The notes beneath the pieces were generated by a model. The model saw only the letters and a program-made list of their open reading frames with translations. It was not told the origin of the DNA and made no database searches. A stretch of DNA of 64,000 nucleotides from Arcuatula senhousia (lineage: Eukaryota; Mollusca; Bivalvia; Mytilida; Mytilidae): assembly GCA_963971305.1 (NCBI GenBank), contig OZ020304.1:19388103-19452102 (forward strand), written 5' to 3'. Shown piece after piece: positions 22,193-34,843 of the stretch. The stretch's first letter is position 1. Each line of letters begins with the position of its first letter. A program made the translations under genes and the position numbers.

Positions 22193-25100
22193 ACAGAAAC
22201 AGAAACAGAAATATTTATTGAAAGAAAGCTCATAAATGAACATGTATATAAAAGTTACAAAGATAGGGACAACAATATAAGAAACAATACAATAATAAAA
22301 TATTAATCCATAAGATTAAGTTTGAGTTCCAAGGGGGACAACTCCAGTATAGTATGCCCAATAAAAAAGATAAAATATGACTAGAAATACAAACAGTTAC
22401 ATAGCAGCATAACAGTCGTGACAGTAAAGTACATTTGTACACAAAAATAAAGCAATTTGTTAGTTTGTATTTCTCAGTAAAGAGCAATTGTTTATAAATT
22501 TTGCAACATTTTTACAAACTAAAGAATCTTCATTACTAAGTAGCCATAAGAATTTTGATTCTGTGCTTGAAAGGACTGTGACATTATTATTAAAACATTT
22601 ATCTAGAAGTTCTTTTCTGCTATCGTTAAATTTTGGACAAACAAGAAGAAAGTGTTTTTCATCCTCAATAAGGTTCAAATTACAGTTTTTGCAAATTCTA
22701 TTTTCTACCTCAGTTTTTGGTGTAGTATATCTACCAGTTTCTATATGAAGTTTATGGTTACTAGTTCGAAATCTAGACAAACTTACTCTGTGCATAACAG
22801 ATTTTACTAAAGAAAGGTATTTTTCAAAACCAAAGGCTCTTTTAAATATTTTGTAAGACCTTAATTTATCACTTTTATCTAAGTTTTGAAGCCAATTAAT
22901 ATGGTACATAGTTTGCAATTTCCTTTTAATATCTGACAACATTTTGCCCTTGATTGCTTATTCAGTATTAAAAACATATTCATAACCAAGTTTCTCTAAA
23001 ATGAGTTTTACACAACCAAGCCAGCATTGTTGGCTATTTTTTACCATAGAAATATTTTCATTTAAAGCTTCATTTAGTAACTTATCTTTAGGTTTGTCAT
23101 CATAAAATCTAGACCAAAATCTAATCATTGACATCACAGTGTCTATATATAAAGGATAGTGACCTAATTCCCCATACAGGGCTAGTTTACAAGTCTTCCT
23201 ATTAACATTTAGAACATATCTACACATAGCAAGGTTGACCTTTTCTATAGGGGAGGATTCATAGGTTTTCTCAAGTAAATTTTCCTCATTGCATTTGTTC
23301 GCTTTTTTAACATCAAAAATACCAATAACATCTGAGGCATAAAGAGCCACATGTTTAACCATGTGGTTAAAAACATAAATAAACTTTTCAACAAAGCAAG
23401 GAAAGTTTTTGAATAAACTACTGAGCTTAAAAAATGCCTTTTGTGCTCTTTTTGTAAGATCCAAAAGGGCAGTCTTGAAACCCCCATTTAGGCTAAGTTG
23501 AAAACCTAGGTATTTATAGTCACGAACAGATTCAATCTCTTTGGAGCGCATAGTGAACCTATAAGACAAAAGCCGACCACATTTGTTGAAGACCATTGTC
23601 TTAGATTTACTATAGTTTATATCTAGCCCAAGAGAGGAAAAGAATGTATTTGACTTATCCATACAATGTTGTAAACCCTCTGCAGATTCAGATAGGAGTA
23701 CAAGGTCATCAGCATACATTAAACAACTGATGTCCCTTGACCCAAGTTTAACAGGATGACACTGTGAGTCAAATGATTTTGTAATATCATTAATAAAAAC
23801 ATTAAATAAGTTTGGGCTAAGGTTGTCCCCCTGGAACACACCGACACATGAGTGGAAAACATCAGAAAGACTAGAACTGCTCAACTTTACTCTGAGCATT
23901 ATATTGCTGTACATAGATTTAATAACTGAAAGAAATTTTCCTCCAATACCTATTTCTGCTAATTTTACAAAAAGTGCTGGATGAAGGACAGAATCAAAAG
24001 CCTTTTTAAAGTCAATAAAGCAGGCAAACACTTTTTTGGATTTATTTAAATATTTATCCAAGATAGTCTTTAATTTAAAAATATGGTCAGATGTCCTACT
24101 TCCAGTTTGAAATCCAATTTGCTCGTCAGAAATAATTTCATTAGCTCTTAAAAATTTTTCTAGTCTTAAGTTCAAAATTGAATTGAACAATTTTGACATA
24201 CAACTAGTTATGGTTATACCCCTATAATTATTAGGATCTAAAGGGTCACCACTCTTAAAGATAGGAAAAATATAACCAGTCGACCAGTTTTTAGGATATT
24301 TACCAGAGCAAAGTATTAAATTAAATATTTTTTCCATACTAGGTAGTAACTAAAATTGCCCATATTTTAACATTTCATTAATAATGCTATCCATTCCGCA
24401 GGCTTTATTATTTTTAAGTTTACAGCAAGCCTTACTTATTTCACTTTGGGTTATGGGGTGGTCTAATGACTGATCGGGTTCGGGTAATTTTAATGCCTCT
24501 AAAAGACGATTATATTTATCATTTAGTTGCATTTTATCATTACCAACTGTGCAGAGTTTCTTGAAATGGGTAGTCCAAGAATCTGAGCTAATGTCATCCT
24601 CAGTTGACGTATGGCTGTTGTCTCTGAGAGTATTAATGATATCCCAAAAATCTTTAGGTTGATTTTGTGGAATGTTTTTTAACTTATCCATTAAGTCTTT
24701 ATAATAATTTCTACGCATATCTTTTCTGGTTCTATTATATTTTTTCCTGAGAGTGAAACATTTGACCCTGATTTCCCTATCATAGGGGTACAAAGAAACT
24801 AGTTTACTGTAATGATTTAGAGAATTTTTAAAATCATGTAAGGTTGAATTAAACCATGGTTTATCTTTAGCTTTTTTATGTTTTTGCTTTATTCCACCGT
24901 GTCGGAGTGCTTTACCAGCAACTTTGTGTATACATAACTGAAAATCATTAACAGCTTTATCTATACTGTTTTGACTAGAATCATAATTATTATTTACAAT
25001 TTGATCCAACTCTGATATGACAGGGGGAAGTTGCAGAGCATGCTGAAATTTTTCAACAGAGCTATCTGTCCATCTAAATTTAAGTGGAACTGGGGTTACT

Positions 25101-25990
25101 AAAGTCTTTTTTTCTGGATACTCAATAAAATTAATGTTAAGTAGACAGGAAAGCATACAATGGTCAGAAAGAGAACCAATAAGGTCATGAACACGAAAAC
25201 TGAGAACGTTATGGAACATATTTTCACTTAAGATCATATAGTCCACAGTACTACTACCTCTGTGATTATGGGATGTTAATTTACCTACTAAATCACCAAA
25301 TACTCTGCTATTCAATACCCTTAAACTGCTTTAGGTACATAGATCTGCAAGATCCTTCCCTCTGTCACACCAAGTTGTATCTTGACTATTTCTATAGGGA
25401 ATTATATTATCAGCAACATATTGCTGATCAAAACTAGATTGAATAAAATTAGTGTCATTGGTAACGAAGTCGACAGTAGTGCCTATTCGTGCATTGAAAT
25501 CCCCGCTTAGTAAAATATCTCCCAAGGCTGAAAATTTTTCAACGTCTTCTAAAAGGGTTTCAAACTGATCTCCCTCGTTTACCGAATAGGTTGAATTAAC
25601 AGGTGGTATATGCAGAAAGCATACATATAGATCTTTACAAAGGTTGAAGAAAGAAATTTTTAAATTTAAACCACATAAAATTGGAGTTTACATTAGGCTG
25701 TTCAATAACACCGTCTACTATCGACTTTTTCACCAGAACACTTATACCACCAAATTTTCTCTTAGCCTTTTTGTTTTGAGTCCTATGAGAGTGGTATATG
25801 TTATACCCCGGTAAGGGTGAACTAAATGACTCAGTACAATGTGTTTCAACCAAACCAATAACATGGAATTTTTTTACATTTTCAAGAAATAAGGGGTCTT
25901 GTAATTTGTTGAAGTTCTTGGACAAAAGACCATTAATGTTCCAAGAGCACTGAATACATATTGTGTTGTTTATATATATGCACATGTTTA
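22193..25990 (-). mobile_element. Nearly full-length APE-type non-LTR retrotransposon (LINE)
   Basis: A 3.8-kb element lies in the intron between the second Ig exon and the STAND exon, in the same orientation as the host gene. It encodes endonuclease, reverse transcriptase and a C-terminal zinc-knuckle. Its 3' end carries AATAAA and about three TTTCTG copies (plus-strand 22193-22210) rather than a poly(A) tail. A clean target duplication could not be defined. The 5' end lies about 30 bp from the host splice donor at 26024. Confidence 0.85.
22460..25985 (-). pseudogene. LINE ORF2: APE endonuclease, reverse transcriptase, zinc-knuckle
   Basis: Domains in order: endonuclease (CSWNINGL, GLVETH, GDFNAR, LSDHCML; 25985 to about 25100); linker; RT with NYRGITI, EQIGFQTG, FIDFKKAFDSV, VFQGDNLSPNLFN and catalytic MYADD (about 23700); tail with ICKNCN...EDEKHFLLVC (about 22650), a C-x2-C..H-x4-C knuckle. 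Damage is light: one frameshift near 25650 and three in-frame stops (25331-25333, 24347-24349, 22958-22960). It resembles RTE-X/Ingi/CR1-type invertebrate LINEs; the clade is not fixed by eye. Non-functional, but recent by its decay. Confidence 0.85.
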
Positions 25991-26023
25991 AAAACTAGTG
26001 TAATATATTTTAATGTAACAAAC

Positions 26024-26317
26024 CTGACGGAATAACCTTCAATCTAAATCTATGACTTTGAACAGTGTTATCGCCAGCTGTCATAAAGCATGTAAAGCAG
26101 ATATAATCTCCTGAGTCTTCCAATGTTATATTTTGTATTGAATAAGTGGTGGAACAATTGTGTGACAAAAGTATAAGCTTCAGATCAGGAGAGGGCTGTA
26201 CTACCCTGGTCCACAAAGCTGACAATATTTTTCTCTTGCTTTTCGGTGCGGCTGTAAATTCCAAACTTCCTCCGCTGTATCGTTCGTTGACTTCAATATC
26301 AGTTGCTGAAAAGATTT
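26024..26317 (-). CDS. Ig-like domain exon (second) of the STAND receptor gene
   Basis: The acceptor TTTTTCAG ends at 26318 and the donor G|GTTTGT follows 26024. Both boundaries are phase 1, matching the Ig exon at 27.2-27.7 kb and the STAND exon at 22.0 kb. The ~98 residues hold a C-strand-like LWTRVV, a LSHNCSTTYSIQNITL stretch and the hallmark LEDSGDYICF, with a second Cys two residues on (FTC). The final codon is split: its G joins AA of the next exon to make Glu. No stop interrupts it. It is probably an extracellular recognition module. Confidence 0.75.
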
Positions 26318-26754
26318 CTGAAAAATAAGATTAAATGTAAATTTATTTTGTCCAAATATGAATGGCAAGACTTATTATAAATTCCCTGTTAATTGACCAT
26401 TTATGGATTTATAAACGTGCAATCATGCAAATTGGGGTAAAAATAAACAATAAGAGTAAGCATGATGTTCTATTGGTTTAACGAATAGGAAAAAGTAATT
26501 TCAAACCAAAAATGTTCCCATTTTCGTATGCTCTAAGTTGTTTTCTATTCTGTCTTCCATGAATGATGATATAGACTCAAAATTTTCAAAAACTGTACAT
26601 GTCTTAGAAATATTTTAGTTTTTGTATAGTTAATTTAAACTAATTCTTGTTTGCAAAAAATCTACTAGTAGTTCTTATTCGTATGTTCCGTTATTATAAA
26701 TTGGGCACATACAACATTTTCGTTCAAACTTTTGCTAGGCCATACTTGTATGGG

Positions 26755-27095
26755 TTGTAAGAAGCAAAGGGGCATTCTAGTATCAAAAGTCCGAAAGGGC
26801 AATGACAGTAAACACGTACGAGAACAGCACGAAGGAACACAAAAACAAAACAAAAGCACACACAAAAAAACGAATAGTAATCAACAATGCGAACTCAAGT
26901 GGTTACGAGAGTGAAATCAGGTACTTAGAAAGAGGTAGCTGTTCCTGCTCGCTAAAGCACACCCGTCGTGCTGACAATTGTCAGTTCAGTGTTTTAAATC
27001 CGGTAAAAAAAGACGAAACAAAACCAACATTTGCACTCATCTAAGAGATAGATATCCCATATTTGTTAATGAGTGCACGAGGTTTTCCGTAATAA
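26755..27095 (-). repeat. 3' tail of RT-element subfamily 2 in the intron between Ig exons
   Basis: It carries the conserved blocks GAAGCAAAGGGGCATTCTAG, TCAAAAGTCCGAAAGGGCAA, AAGCACACCCGTCGTG and AATCCGGTAAAAAAAG. It ends just as the RT C-terminus would begin (TTGCACTCATCTAAGAGATA). It is heavily truncated, with no coding capacity. Confidence 0.7.
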
Positions 27096-27240
27096 GTAAA
27101 CTGTATTAAATTTTATTTCGGTCTTGAATTAAGTATATATTTTTTTTCTACTGAGATAAATTTAATTGTGACAATTTTAAATATAAACAGTACAATATTA
27201 TTCCCGAATAAAGTTCTATCATTCCTATTTCAACACTGAC

Positions 27241-27681
27241 CATGAACACATAAGGTAATTCTGTTTGATGTCTCAAGAGACAATGATGGAAAGTCTGTTA
27301 AATATTTCAGGATTTGGTTTCTTGATAATTTTGAAGTCAATGTGTTGACATTGTTGAGTGGTAGTGGCGACTCATTGGTCAAAATACATCGGTGTTCGCC
27401 AGAGTCTGTAGTTCTAAGGTATTTTATTTCACCTCTACGGATTCGAGATTGGTCTATCTGGTTTCTCTCATTATAAACTGATTTAACAGCAATGTTTGAC
27501 AATTTTCTCTGTGGTGATACTTTTACCATCTTTACTGACTTGATTCGTATCCTTGAACGGATTTTACAATCAACTGACAAGTGACATCCTTCAATCACAT
27601 GATAAACATGATTAGTATCATCTCTATATATGGTGTGATTCTCATCAATGTTTACTGTCATTACGATAACATGGGGTCTAC
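27241..27681 (-). CDS. Ig-like domain exon (first) of the STAND receptor gene
   Basis: The acceptor ATATTTTAG precedes 27681 and the donor G|GTCAGT follows 27241; both are phase 1. The 146 residues begin RPHVIVMTVNI and contain a B-strand Cys (LSVDCKI) and the F-strand signature TTDSGEHRC 50-60 residues later, as in V-type Ig domains. Spliced to the next exon it reads on in frame. The frame is intact across 441 bp. Ligand unknown. Confidence 0.75.
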
Positions 27682-27855
27682 CTAAAATATATATAATAAA
27701 CTAAATCAGTGTTTGTTTTATTTTTAGAAGCTCTATATATGATTTCAATAGATATAATATAAGTTATGTTGTTTCAATATTAACGATAACAGAGTTACCA
27801 AACAGTTGCTAGTTTTTACTTAAAACAAAATAAGACAAATATTAATAATGAAATA
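27682..27855. other. Intron sequence, nothing recognised
   Basis: AT-rich intronic sequence upstream of the first Ig exon. Confidence 0.4.
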
Positions 27856-29170
27856 TTAAAAATGAAAATTTTGCAGATAGAGAAAAGATGTTGCTAGCTT
27901 AAATATTCAGCTCATTAGGCTCAACAAAAGTCTGTAGTGGGTCGAAGCTGTCAAATGACGTTTTCTATGAAAAATAATCCTTTAAAGATGAAAAATAGCG
28001 TGTTTTTGCTGCTGCATGTTTGAACATTTTAAACATTGAGATCTACAAAAGTCTATATACACATGATACACTCTAAGTTGTCAGATGACTCTTGATAGGG
28101 GTTATGGTGTTTTAAGATGAAGAACATTAAAACATAATAAAATGAAAACTATTGCAGATAAGTAAAAACTACGGCTTTCTTAAACCTTTATATCGATTAG
28201 TTTCGTCACAGTCACAATTTTAAGAAGTTGTCAGATTACCCCTATAGGGGTAACTGTCATTTAAAAGAGCAACAATAACGGTTTTTTTTTTTGCATGAAG
28301 AAAAAAAAACTATTACAAAACGAGAAAAGCTATTACTTCTTTGTCCAATCACTTGATTCTCATTAGGGTCTACAAAAAACATCCATTGGGTAGAAGTTGT
28401 CCGTTAACCACTGACAGGGGTTATGACCCTTTAAAGGTTTAAAACATGTTTCTGCTCTTTGCTCTATAGACAGAAAACTACTGCAGATAGAGAAAAGTTT
28501 TTGCTTACTTAAACCCCAGCTCATTAAGCTTTACAAATGTCCCATTCAATACCGTAAATTGTGATATTTTGGATGTAGTTTTATTTTGGTTTATTTGGCG
28601 CCTAACCCAAATGTGCCAAAATTAAACGCCCCAAAATAAAGTTTAGAATGCATAATTCTACAAACAATTGATAGATATGGTATGTGGACAAACAATAGTA
28701 GATATTGACTTAAACACAAGGAATCTATTGACAGAGTAACAATGTAGAAAAAAAATATTTTAATCCCTATTTAGTTTTATTACTAAAAGAGCATTTATGT
28801 TTACTCAATGAAGTAATTAGCTTGGATATAATCACTTGTTTATTGATTCATTGGATATAAAATGAGTTGTTTTTAAAAGCCTTATCATAATATAAACTAA
28901 TTAGCTTGGGTTTGAAAAAATAACAGATGTTAATTAATTTTAAAGACTAAAGTTGTGAATAGATGATGTAAAGAATTATAGAAAAAACGCCAAAATAATA
29001 CACCAAAATTAAACATGGCCATTTTTATCATAAACCGCCAAAATATCCCTACACCTAATATCCCAATTTTTGGTAGTTGTCAAGTGTCACTTAAAGAAGA
29101 GATCTCACGGAAGAAACCCTTGTCTTTAAGATCAGATGAGCGATTACGGCTCATGAGAGCATTTGATATG
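27856..29170 (+). mobile_element. Decayed family-A element, interrupted by a MITE
   Basis: It contains diverged family-A units (TTTGCAGATAGAGAAAAGATG, GAAGTTGTCCG) and the degraded 3' end ATCAGATGAGCGATTACGGC, TCATGAGAGC. The 5' hairpin is missing. A MITE at 28552-29073 splits one unit. Confidence 0.6.
28552..29073. mobile_element. 522-bp MITE with TA target duplication
   Basis: The 5' end CCGTAAATTGTGATATTTTGG and the complement of the 3' end (CCAAAAATTGGGATATTAGG) match imperfectly over about 25 bp. TA flanks both sides (28550-28551 and 29074-29075). Removing it rejoins a family-A unit (CATTCAATAGTTGTCAAG). A TA duplication suggests a Tc1/mariner-type mobiliser; no transposase is present. 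Confidence 0.55.
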
Positions 29171-29984
29171 AGGCTAATTTGGGCAAGACAAATACCACTA
29201 ACCCGCCCTTTAAATATTATATAAATACAGGTTAACATATTTCAGCAGCTTAAGTTTTAACAACATTGTATAGTACATCTCATTGTGCAACAGATACAAT
29301 GCATTTATCGTACAATAAAATATCTACAACTTGTGCTAGAAACTCATTTGAACACACATTTACATGTATATGTGATATACTTACAATCGACTAACAGCAC
29401 AACTAATAAAACTACAAAAGAGAAAATACAATGTAATTGAACATCGTTACAGCAATCAAGATTCTATGCAAAACGTTTGTCTATCGAGCTGGGATGACAC
29501 TTGTTTAGGAGTAAAAGTTAAAAAAAGGCAAAGCCACACTGAAACAAATGAAGATCGCAAAAGCCTTGGCTTGTTACAGGCATATCCAAAGAAATGGTGA
29601 TTTTAAGCGGTTTTATAGCGACAAACGTCCAAAAAGGAAGTTTAACTACACATGTAGCCCAGTCATTAAAATCAGCTAACAACATGTAAATGTTGTGTAC
29701 TAGTTGTAATTTTGTACAAGTTATAAAGTGTACTCAATTTTTATACAAGTAACAACTTTACGGACCAAAAATACAAATTCCACATGTACAATTATAGTCT
29801 GCACATGTTATAACTTTAACAAAATAATCAGGTTTAACTTGAACAACATTTACTTCAAACGGAGTTACATAAATATTCATTATTGTAAATGAAAAAGTCA
29901 ATAGTTATCAATATTTACACATATCAACATTGTTTTTAAACCTTTTAATTTGAGTTAGACATGGGTTGATGACCTTAGTAAAAT

Positions 29985-30155
29985 TTGGATTCCCAGTTCG
30001 TTATTTTTGGTTTCAAGTCCTTATATACTCTTCATAATAGTGTTTGGCTTTTTCAATATTTTGGGTAAAGCGTCCCTGATGAGTCTTAAATAAACGAAAT
30101 GTGTGTTAGGCGTAGCAAAATCTACTGTCTGGAACTTTGTTGTCATTTTTTTTGC
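29985..30155 (+). repeat. Decayed hammerhead-bearing (retrozyme-like) copy
   Basis: It matches the 42.5-, 43.6- and 63.7-kb copies, including AGTGTTTGGC before and TGTCTGGAACTTTGTTGT after. The ribozyme core at about 30070-30114 reads CTGATGAG then ACGAAAT, but stem II has a C/A mismatch and stem III is weakened, so it is probably inactive. Confidence 0.7.
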
Positions 30156-30224
30156 CATGGAAGAGGATGGTTTTGTGTTATTAAGGTAGCACCATACAAA
30201 GGTTGTTTTTAGTCCGACCATCAC

Positions 30225-31009
30225 ACTTTAAACCTAAACTTTCTTATTGTTTCACCCAATTCAAATATAGGACACCATTTGAAAGATGAAATGTTACACT
30301 ACAATATAAAACAAAAGTAAAAATTTCGCCATAACTGACTCAAATGAAATTAGCTCTCCCAGCATTTCAAATTTCTCCCTAAAGCTAATATAATCTGAAT
30401 CATCGCAGCATGACCTCAAAAACTGGGTCTCAGAACTTGCCTATCACGTTCCATTCTACACTAAAGCAATATCTTGTTCACAAGGCTTTATTGCATAAGG
30501 GGTCACTATATTGAATGTTCCATTAAATATTTTCTAAAGCTTTAATCTAAAATCTGAGACACAGTTTTGTTGATAAGAGACCTTTGAATAACATATAAAA
30601 TCAAAGCGCTAAAGCGTTAAAAAGCAGAGCTAAATCTAAGCACTAAAATAAAGAACGATCTGTTTTTCTCCAACTTGAAACATACCAATTTTGTTCGTTT
30701 GTTCCGTCCACTTAAACATTTGTTATGAAATTCGTAATTTGGCTCCACCCACTTGAATATATCTGACGTATTGATTAGATTAAAGGTAAAAGGTCAACAA
30801 TGCTAAAGTGAACATCAACTTTAGTGTATCGATATGTGAAATGAAGTGCACATTAATATCGTATTTATTATAAGGGTATAAAGATGTACCTCTTAGTTAA
30901 GACAACCTGTATAACATTTAAAACATTGAAACAATAATTATTCACGATAAATATTCTATAATAGATCCTCTGGTAGGAAAAGTGCCTGACCGATTTACCC
31001 TGTTTAGAC
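30225..31009. other. AT-rich interior of the 4-kb element, nothing recognised
   Basis: No coherent frame, motif or internal repeat was seen. Confidence 0.4.
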
Positions 31010-31011
31010 AA

Positions 31012-32507
31012 AACTAGAGGCTCCCAGGAGCCTGAATCGCTCACCTGATCTCTTATGCCAAAGTTTGAATAAATTTCACAAACTTTCAAGTATACAAAGT
31101 TGCAAAACAATCCTTTCATTGGTTTCAGAGAAGATTTTTGGAAATCAGTTTAAATTAATAGAAAAAACAGTAAAAGGGCAATAACTACTGTAAGGACCTT
31201 TTGATGCTGAACAAGAAAATTTGCTTCCGATTTTCTTTATCTCTTTTACTTTTTGAGTTATAAGCCAAAAACAATGGTTTGACCTCCCTGTTCTATTTTT
31301 AGCAACTGCGGCCATGTTGGTTGGTCGACATGTATATAATTCACAAACTTGGTAGAGAACATCCTAAAGATCATGTATACAAAGTATCAATGCAATCCCT
31401 TCAGTGGTTTTAGAGAAGAAGATTTTTGAAAATCAGTGTAAATTAAAAACAGTTAAAGGGGAATAACTCTTAAACGGCTGATCTGACAATTTAGACCCTG
31501 AATCACTTTAGTAGATCTCAATGAGCTAAACAATTCTGCAATGCTAACTTTTCCTCTAGCTCTAACGGTTTTCAAGATATAGTCCAAAAACTGCAAAAAT
31601 GGTCAATTTTGATGATTAAAGGGCATTAACTCCTATAAGTAGTCGTTTCACAACTTTGACTCAATGGAGAGATTCGTAGAGCTTTTGATGCTGAACAAGG
31701 AAGGTTGCTTCGGATTTTCTCTATCTCTTATACTTTTTGAGTTATAAGCCAAAAACAATGGTCTGACCCCCTATTCTATTTTTAGCAACGGCGGCCATGT
31801 TGGTTGGTCGACATGTATATAATTCACAAACTTGGTAGAGGACATCCTAAAGATCATGTATACTAAGTATCAATGCAATCCCTTCAGTAGTTTTAGAGAA
31901 GAAGATTTTTGAAAATCAGTGTAAATTAATGGAAAAAACAGTTAAAGGGGAATAACTCTTAAACGGCCGATCTGACAATTTAGACCCTGAAATCATTTTT
32001 GTAGATCTCAATGAGCTAAACAATTTTGCAATGCTAACTTTTCCTCTAGCTCTAACGGTTTTCAAGATATTGTCCAAAAACTGCAAAAATGGTCAAATTT
32101 GATGATTAAAGGGCAATAACTCCTATAATGAGTCGTTTCACAACTTCGACTCAATGGAGAGATTCGTAGAGCTTTTGATGCTGAACAAGGGAGGTTGCTT
32201 CGGATTTTCTCTATCTCTTATACTTTTTGAGTTATAAGCCAAAAACAATGGTCTGACCCCCCTGTTCTATTTTTAGCAACGGCGGCCATGTTGGTTGGAC
32301 GACATGTATTTAATTCACAAACTTGGTAGAGGACATCCTAAAGATCATGTATACCAAGTATCAATGCAATCCCTTCAGTGGTTTCAGAGAAGAAGATCTT
32401 TGAAGAAAAGTTAACGGACGACGGACGACGGACGACGGACGACGGACGGACGACGGACGCTTAACGATGACAATAGCTCACATGACCCTTCGGGTCAGGT
32501 GAGCTAA
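31012..32507 (-). mobile_element. Hairpin-ended element with three ~487-bp units
   Basis: The plus-strand left end is GAGGCTCCCAGGAGCC then TGAATCGCTCACCTG. The right end is a (GGACGAC)n tract (about 32415-32460) and a hairpin TAGCTCACATGACCC TTCG GGTCAGGTGAGCTA. TTGATGCTGAACAAG recurs at about 31201, 31685 and 32175, giving a 484-490-bp period. The ends match family A but the interior is a different, longer unit. Confidence 0.7.
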
Positions 32508-33269
32508 AAAACGCGAAAATCAGATAGCTTTATGACTACATAGAGCTCTGCTCAAAAAGTAGCCACAGTGGGGGAGCCATCTTGGAACAACATTCGATCA
32601 AACTGTACTGTTTGCATAAAAATTGACATGAATGAAATAGGAAAAGTCCAAAACATATAAATTTCATATTTTGAGCCCCATTTTCTAGATCAAATAGCAT
32701 GTTTCTACCAAGGGAGCACTGTAGGATTCTTAGATCACCATAATATTAAAAACGAAAGAATATGGAATATGTGCCAAAAAGACACGATGCACATATTGAA
32801 ATGGTTTAAATAAATGTACAAAAGCAAAATAAATCAACATCTATTTGACCTATAAACCAAATTCCATCCGCACAAATATTAAATATAGCCCAAAATGTTT
32901 AACCCCTATACTAACTTAAGAATTTGCGGGAAATATTACATCACATTGACCTGAGCTCTTGTCGGTTGTTTACTGTTAAGGGCAAGACTCCTCCTTTACT
33001 GACCAGATTGTTGCACTATTGATTGTCTATCTTATTATTTCTCTTTGAATTACTGGTCAACAGTAATAAAACTTTCCAGCTGCGATAAATAAGGCCTACC
33101 TGAATGGTTTATGGACAGCTTAAATTACATGTGCTTTTGTTTTGATTATTTAATTATCACCATAGCTCATTAATTATAAGGTGTACTGAAAATATTTTTT
33201 ACCATTTGGACAGGGGTATTTAGTAGTATTTAAAAAGGTATAGAATAAAAAATGTGATAAAAATTTAGC

Positions 33270-33440
33270 ACTTTTGTATCGTGCAACCATAAACTTGCTT
33301 TCAACCAACACCCATTCCTTTTGAATGTCTGTACAAAGTCAGGATCATTGTGATTTTTTAATATATTCAGTTTCTTTAATATGTCATTTGCTATTTTTTA
33401 TATTTGACATTGATCACCTTTGATCTGTAATTTTGTATTA
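33270..33440 (+). repeat. Isolated 3' tail of RT-element subfamily 1
   Basis: The order TTTTGAATGTCTGTACAAAG, TCAGGATCATTGTGAT, GTCATTTGC and TTGACATTGATCA follows the tail of the copies at 3.2 and 53.5 kb, with no RT sequence attached. Confidence 0.45.
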
Positions 33441-33887
33441 AGTACTTTTTCTTTTAAAATGTGTTTTGACTTAGGTTTCTAATCCTAGTTTTAGTCAAAA
33501 GCATTAGTATTTTAAAATAAAATCAATCAAAATATTTTGTACAAGTTAAACCTTATTTTTTGTCATTATTTTGCGCAAGTTATATAACATATACAGGCTA
33601 GAATTGTACATGTTATAATTTGTATTTTTGGTCTGTACAAGTTATAATCTGTACAAATATTTTGTACATGTTATAACTTGTACAAAGTTAAAATTTGTAC
33701 ACAACATATATACTATAATACTTAACCAGAGTATTTGACTTAATGTCATACAAGGATTATGATTTATGTATGATTAATCAAAATATTTAGTAAATTTTTA
33801 AATTCTAGTGTTCAAATCAGAAGAACAAATATTTAATTCAACTGAAAAAACACAAATGACCAAACCATTATTTATTTCAACTAAAAC

Positions 33888-34843
33888 AAGAAGCTCCCAT
33901 GAGCCTGAATCGCTCACCTGATCTCTTATGCTAAAGCCTCTTACCTAGTGGGCAATATGGTCTACATGTACTTGGTAAGTAACATAAAACAAACTAGTTA
34001 GGATAGAAAACACTCTTAAGTTCAAGAATATAAAAATTACTAAGTTACAAAGCTTTCCATTTGAAGAAAAAAACAAGTTAAAATTGATTGAGAACAGTTA
34101 AAGAGGGGTAACTTTAAAAGCTTGACCGGATTTTCTCTATCTTCTATACTTTTTGAGCTATAAGCTAAAAACTATGGTCTGACTATTGTCTGACCCCTGT
34201 CACCTGTAAATAACTTATACAGCGTTGCACGGGTGTAAAACACAAACTCACTTACTCACTGACCCCCTTGTTCTATTTTTAGTAACCGCGGCCATATTGG
34301 TTAGTCGGCATGCACAAATTTTACAAACTTGGTAGAGTACATCCTATAGATTAAGTGAAAAAAGTTTCAAAGCCATCCCTTCTCGATGAGCTGAACAATT
34401 TTGCATTACTAAATTTTCCTCTAGCACTTACGGTTTTCAAGATAAAGTCCAAAAACTGTGAAAATGGTCAATTTTGAGAGGAAATTATTCCTTTAAGGAG
34501 TTGTCCGAAAACTTTGACGCAATGGAGAGTTTCGTAGAGCTTTTGATGCTGAACAAGTAAGGTTGCTTCGGATTTTCTCTATCTCTTATACTTTTAGAGC
34601 TATTAGCTAAAAACTATCTTCTGACCCTCTGTTCAATTTTTTGTAACGGCGGCCATGTTGGTTGGTTGGCGTGCAGAAATTTCAAAAACTTGTTAGAGGA
34701 CATCCTAAAGATCAAGTGAACAAAGTTTATAACAGCAATCTCTTCACTGGTGAAAGATCTTTGAAGAAAAGTTAAGGGACGACGGACGACGGACGTTTAA
34801 CGATGACAAAATCTGACATGACCCTTCGGGTCAGGTGAGCTAA
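33888..34843 (-). mobile_element. Second hairpin-ended element with ~487-bp unit type, partly deleted
   Basis: The left end is AGAAGCTCCCATGAGCC then TGAATCGCTCACCTGAT. The right end is (GGACGAC)n then TGACATGACCC TTCG GGTCAGGTGAGCT. The interior has about one and a half units of the 31-kb type. Confidence 0.65.

Larger units (their letters stand above)
29690..33707. mobile_element. 4-kb inverted-repeat-bounded composite element
   Basis: Terminal inverted repeats of about 130-140 bp start TGTTGTGTAC and end GTACACAACA. Both are rich in variants of TTGTACAAGTTATAAC and share GACCAAAAATACAAATT. The interior holds a decayed hammerhead copy, a hairpin-ended element and RT-tail remnants. No transposase frame and no clear target duplication were found. 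Confidence 0.6.
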
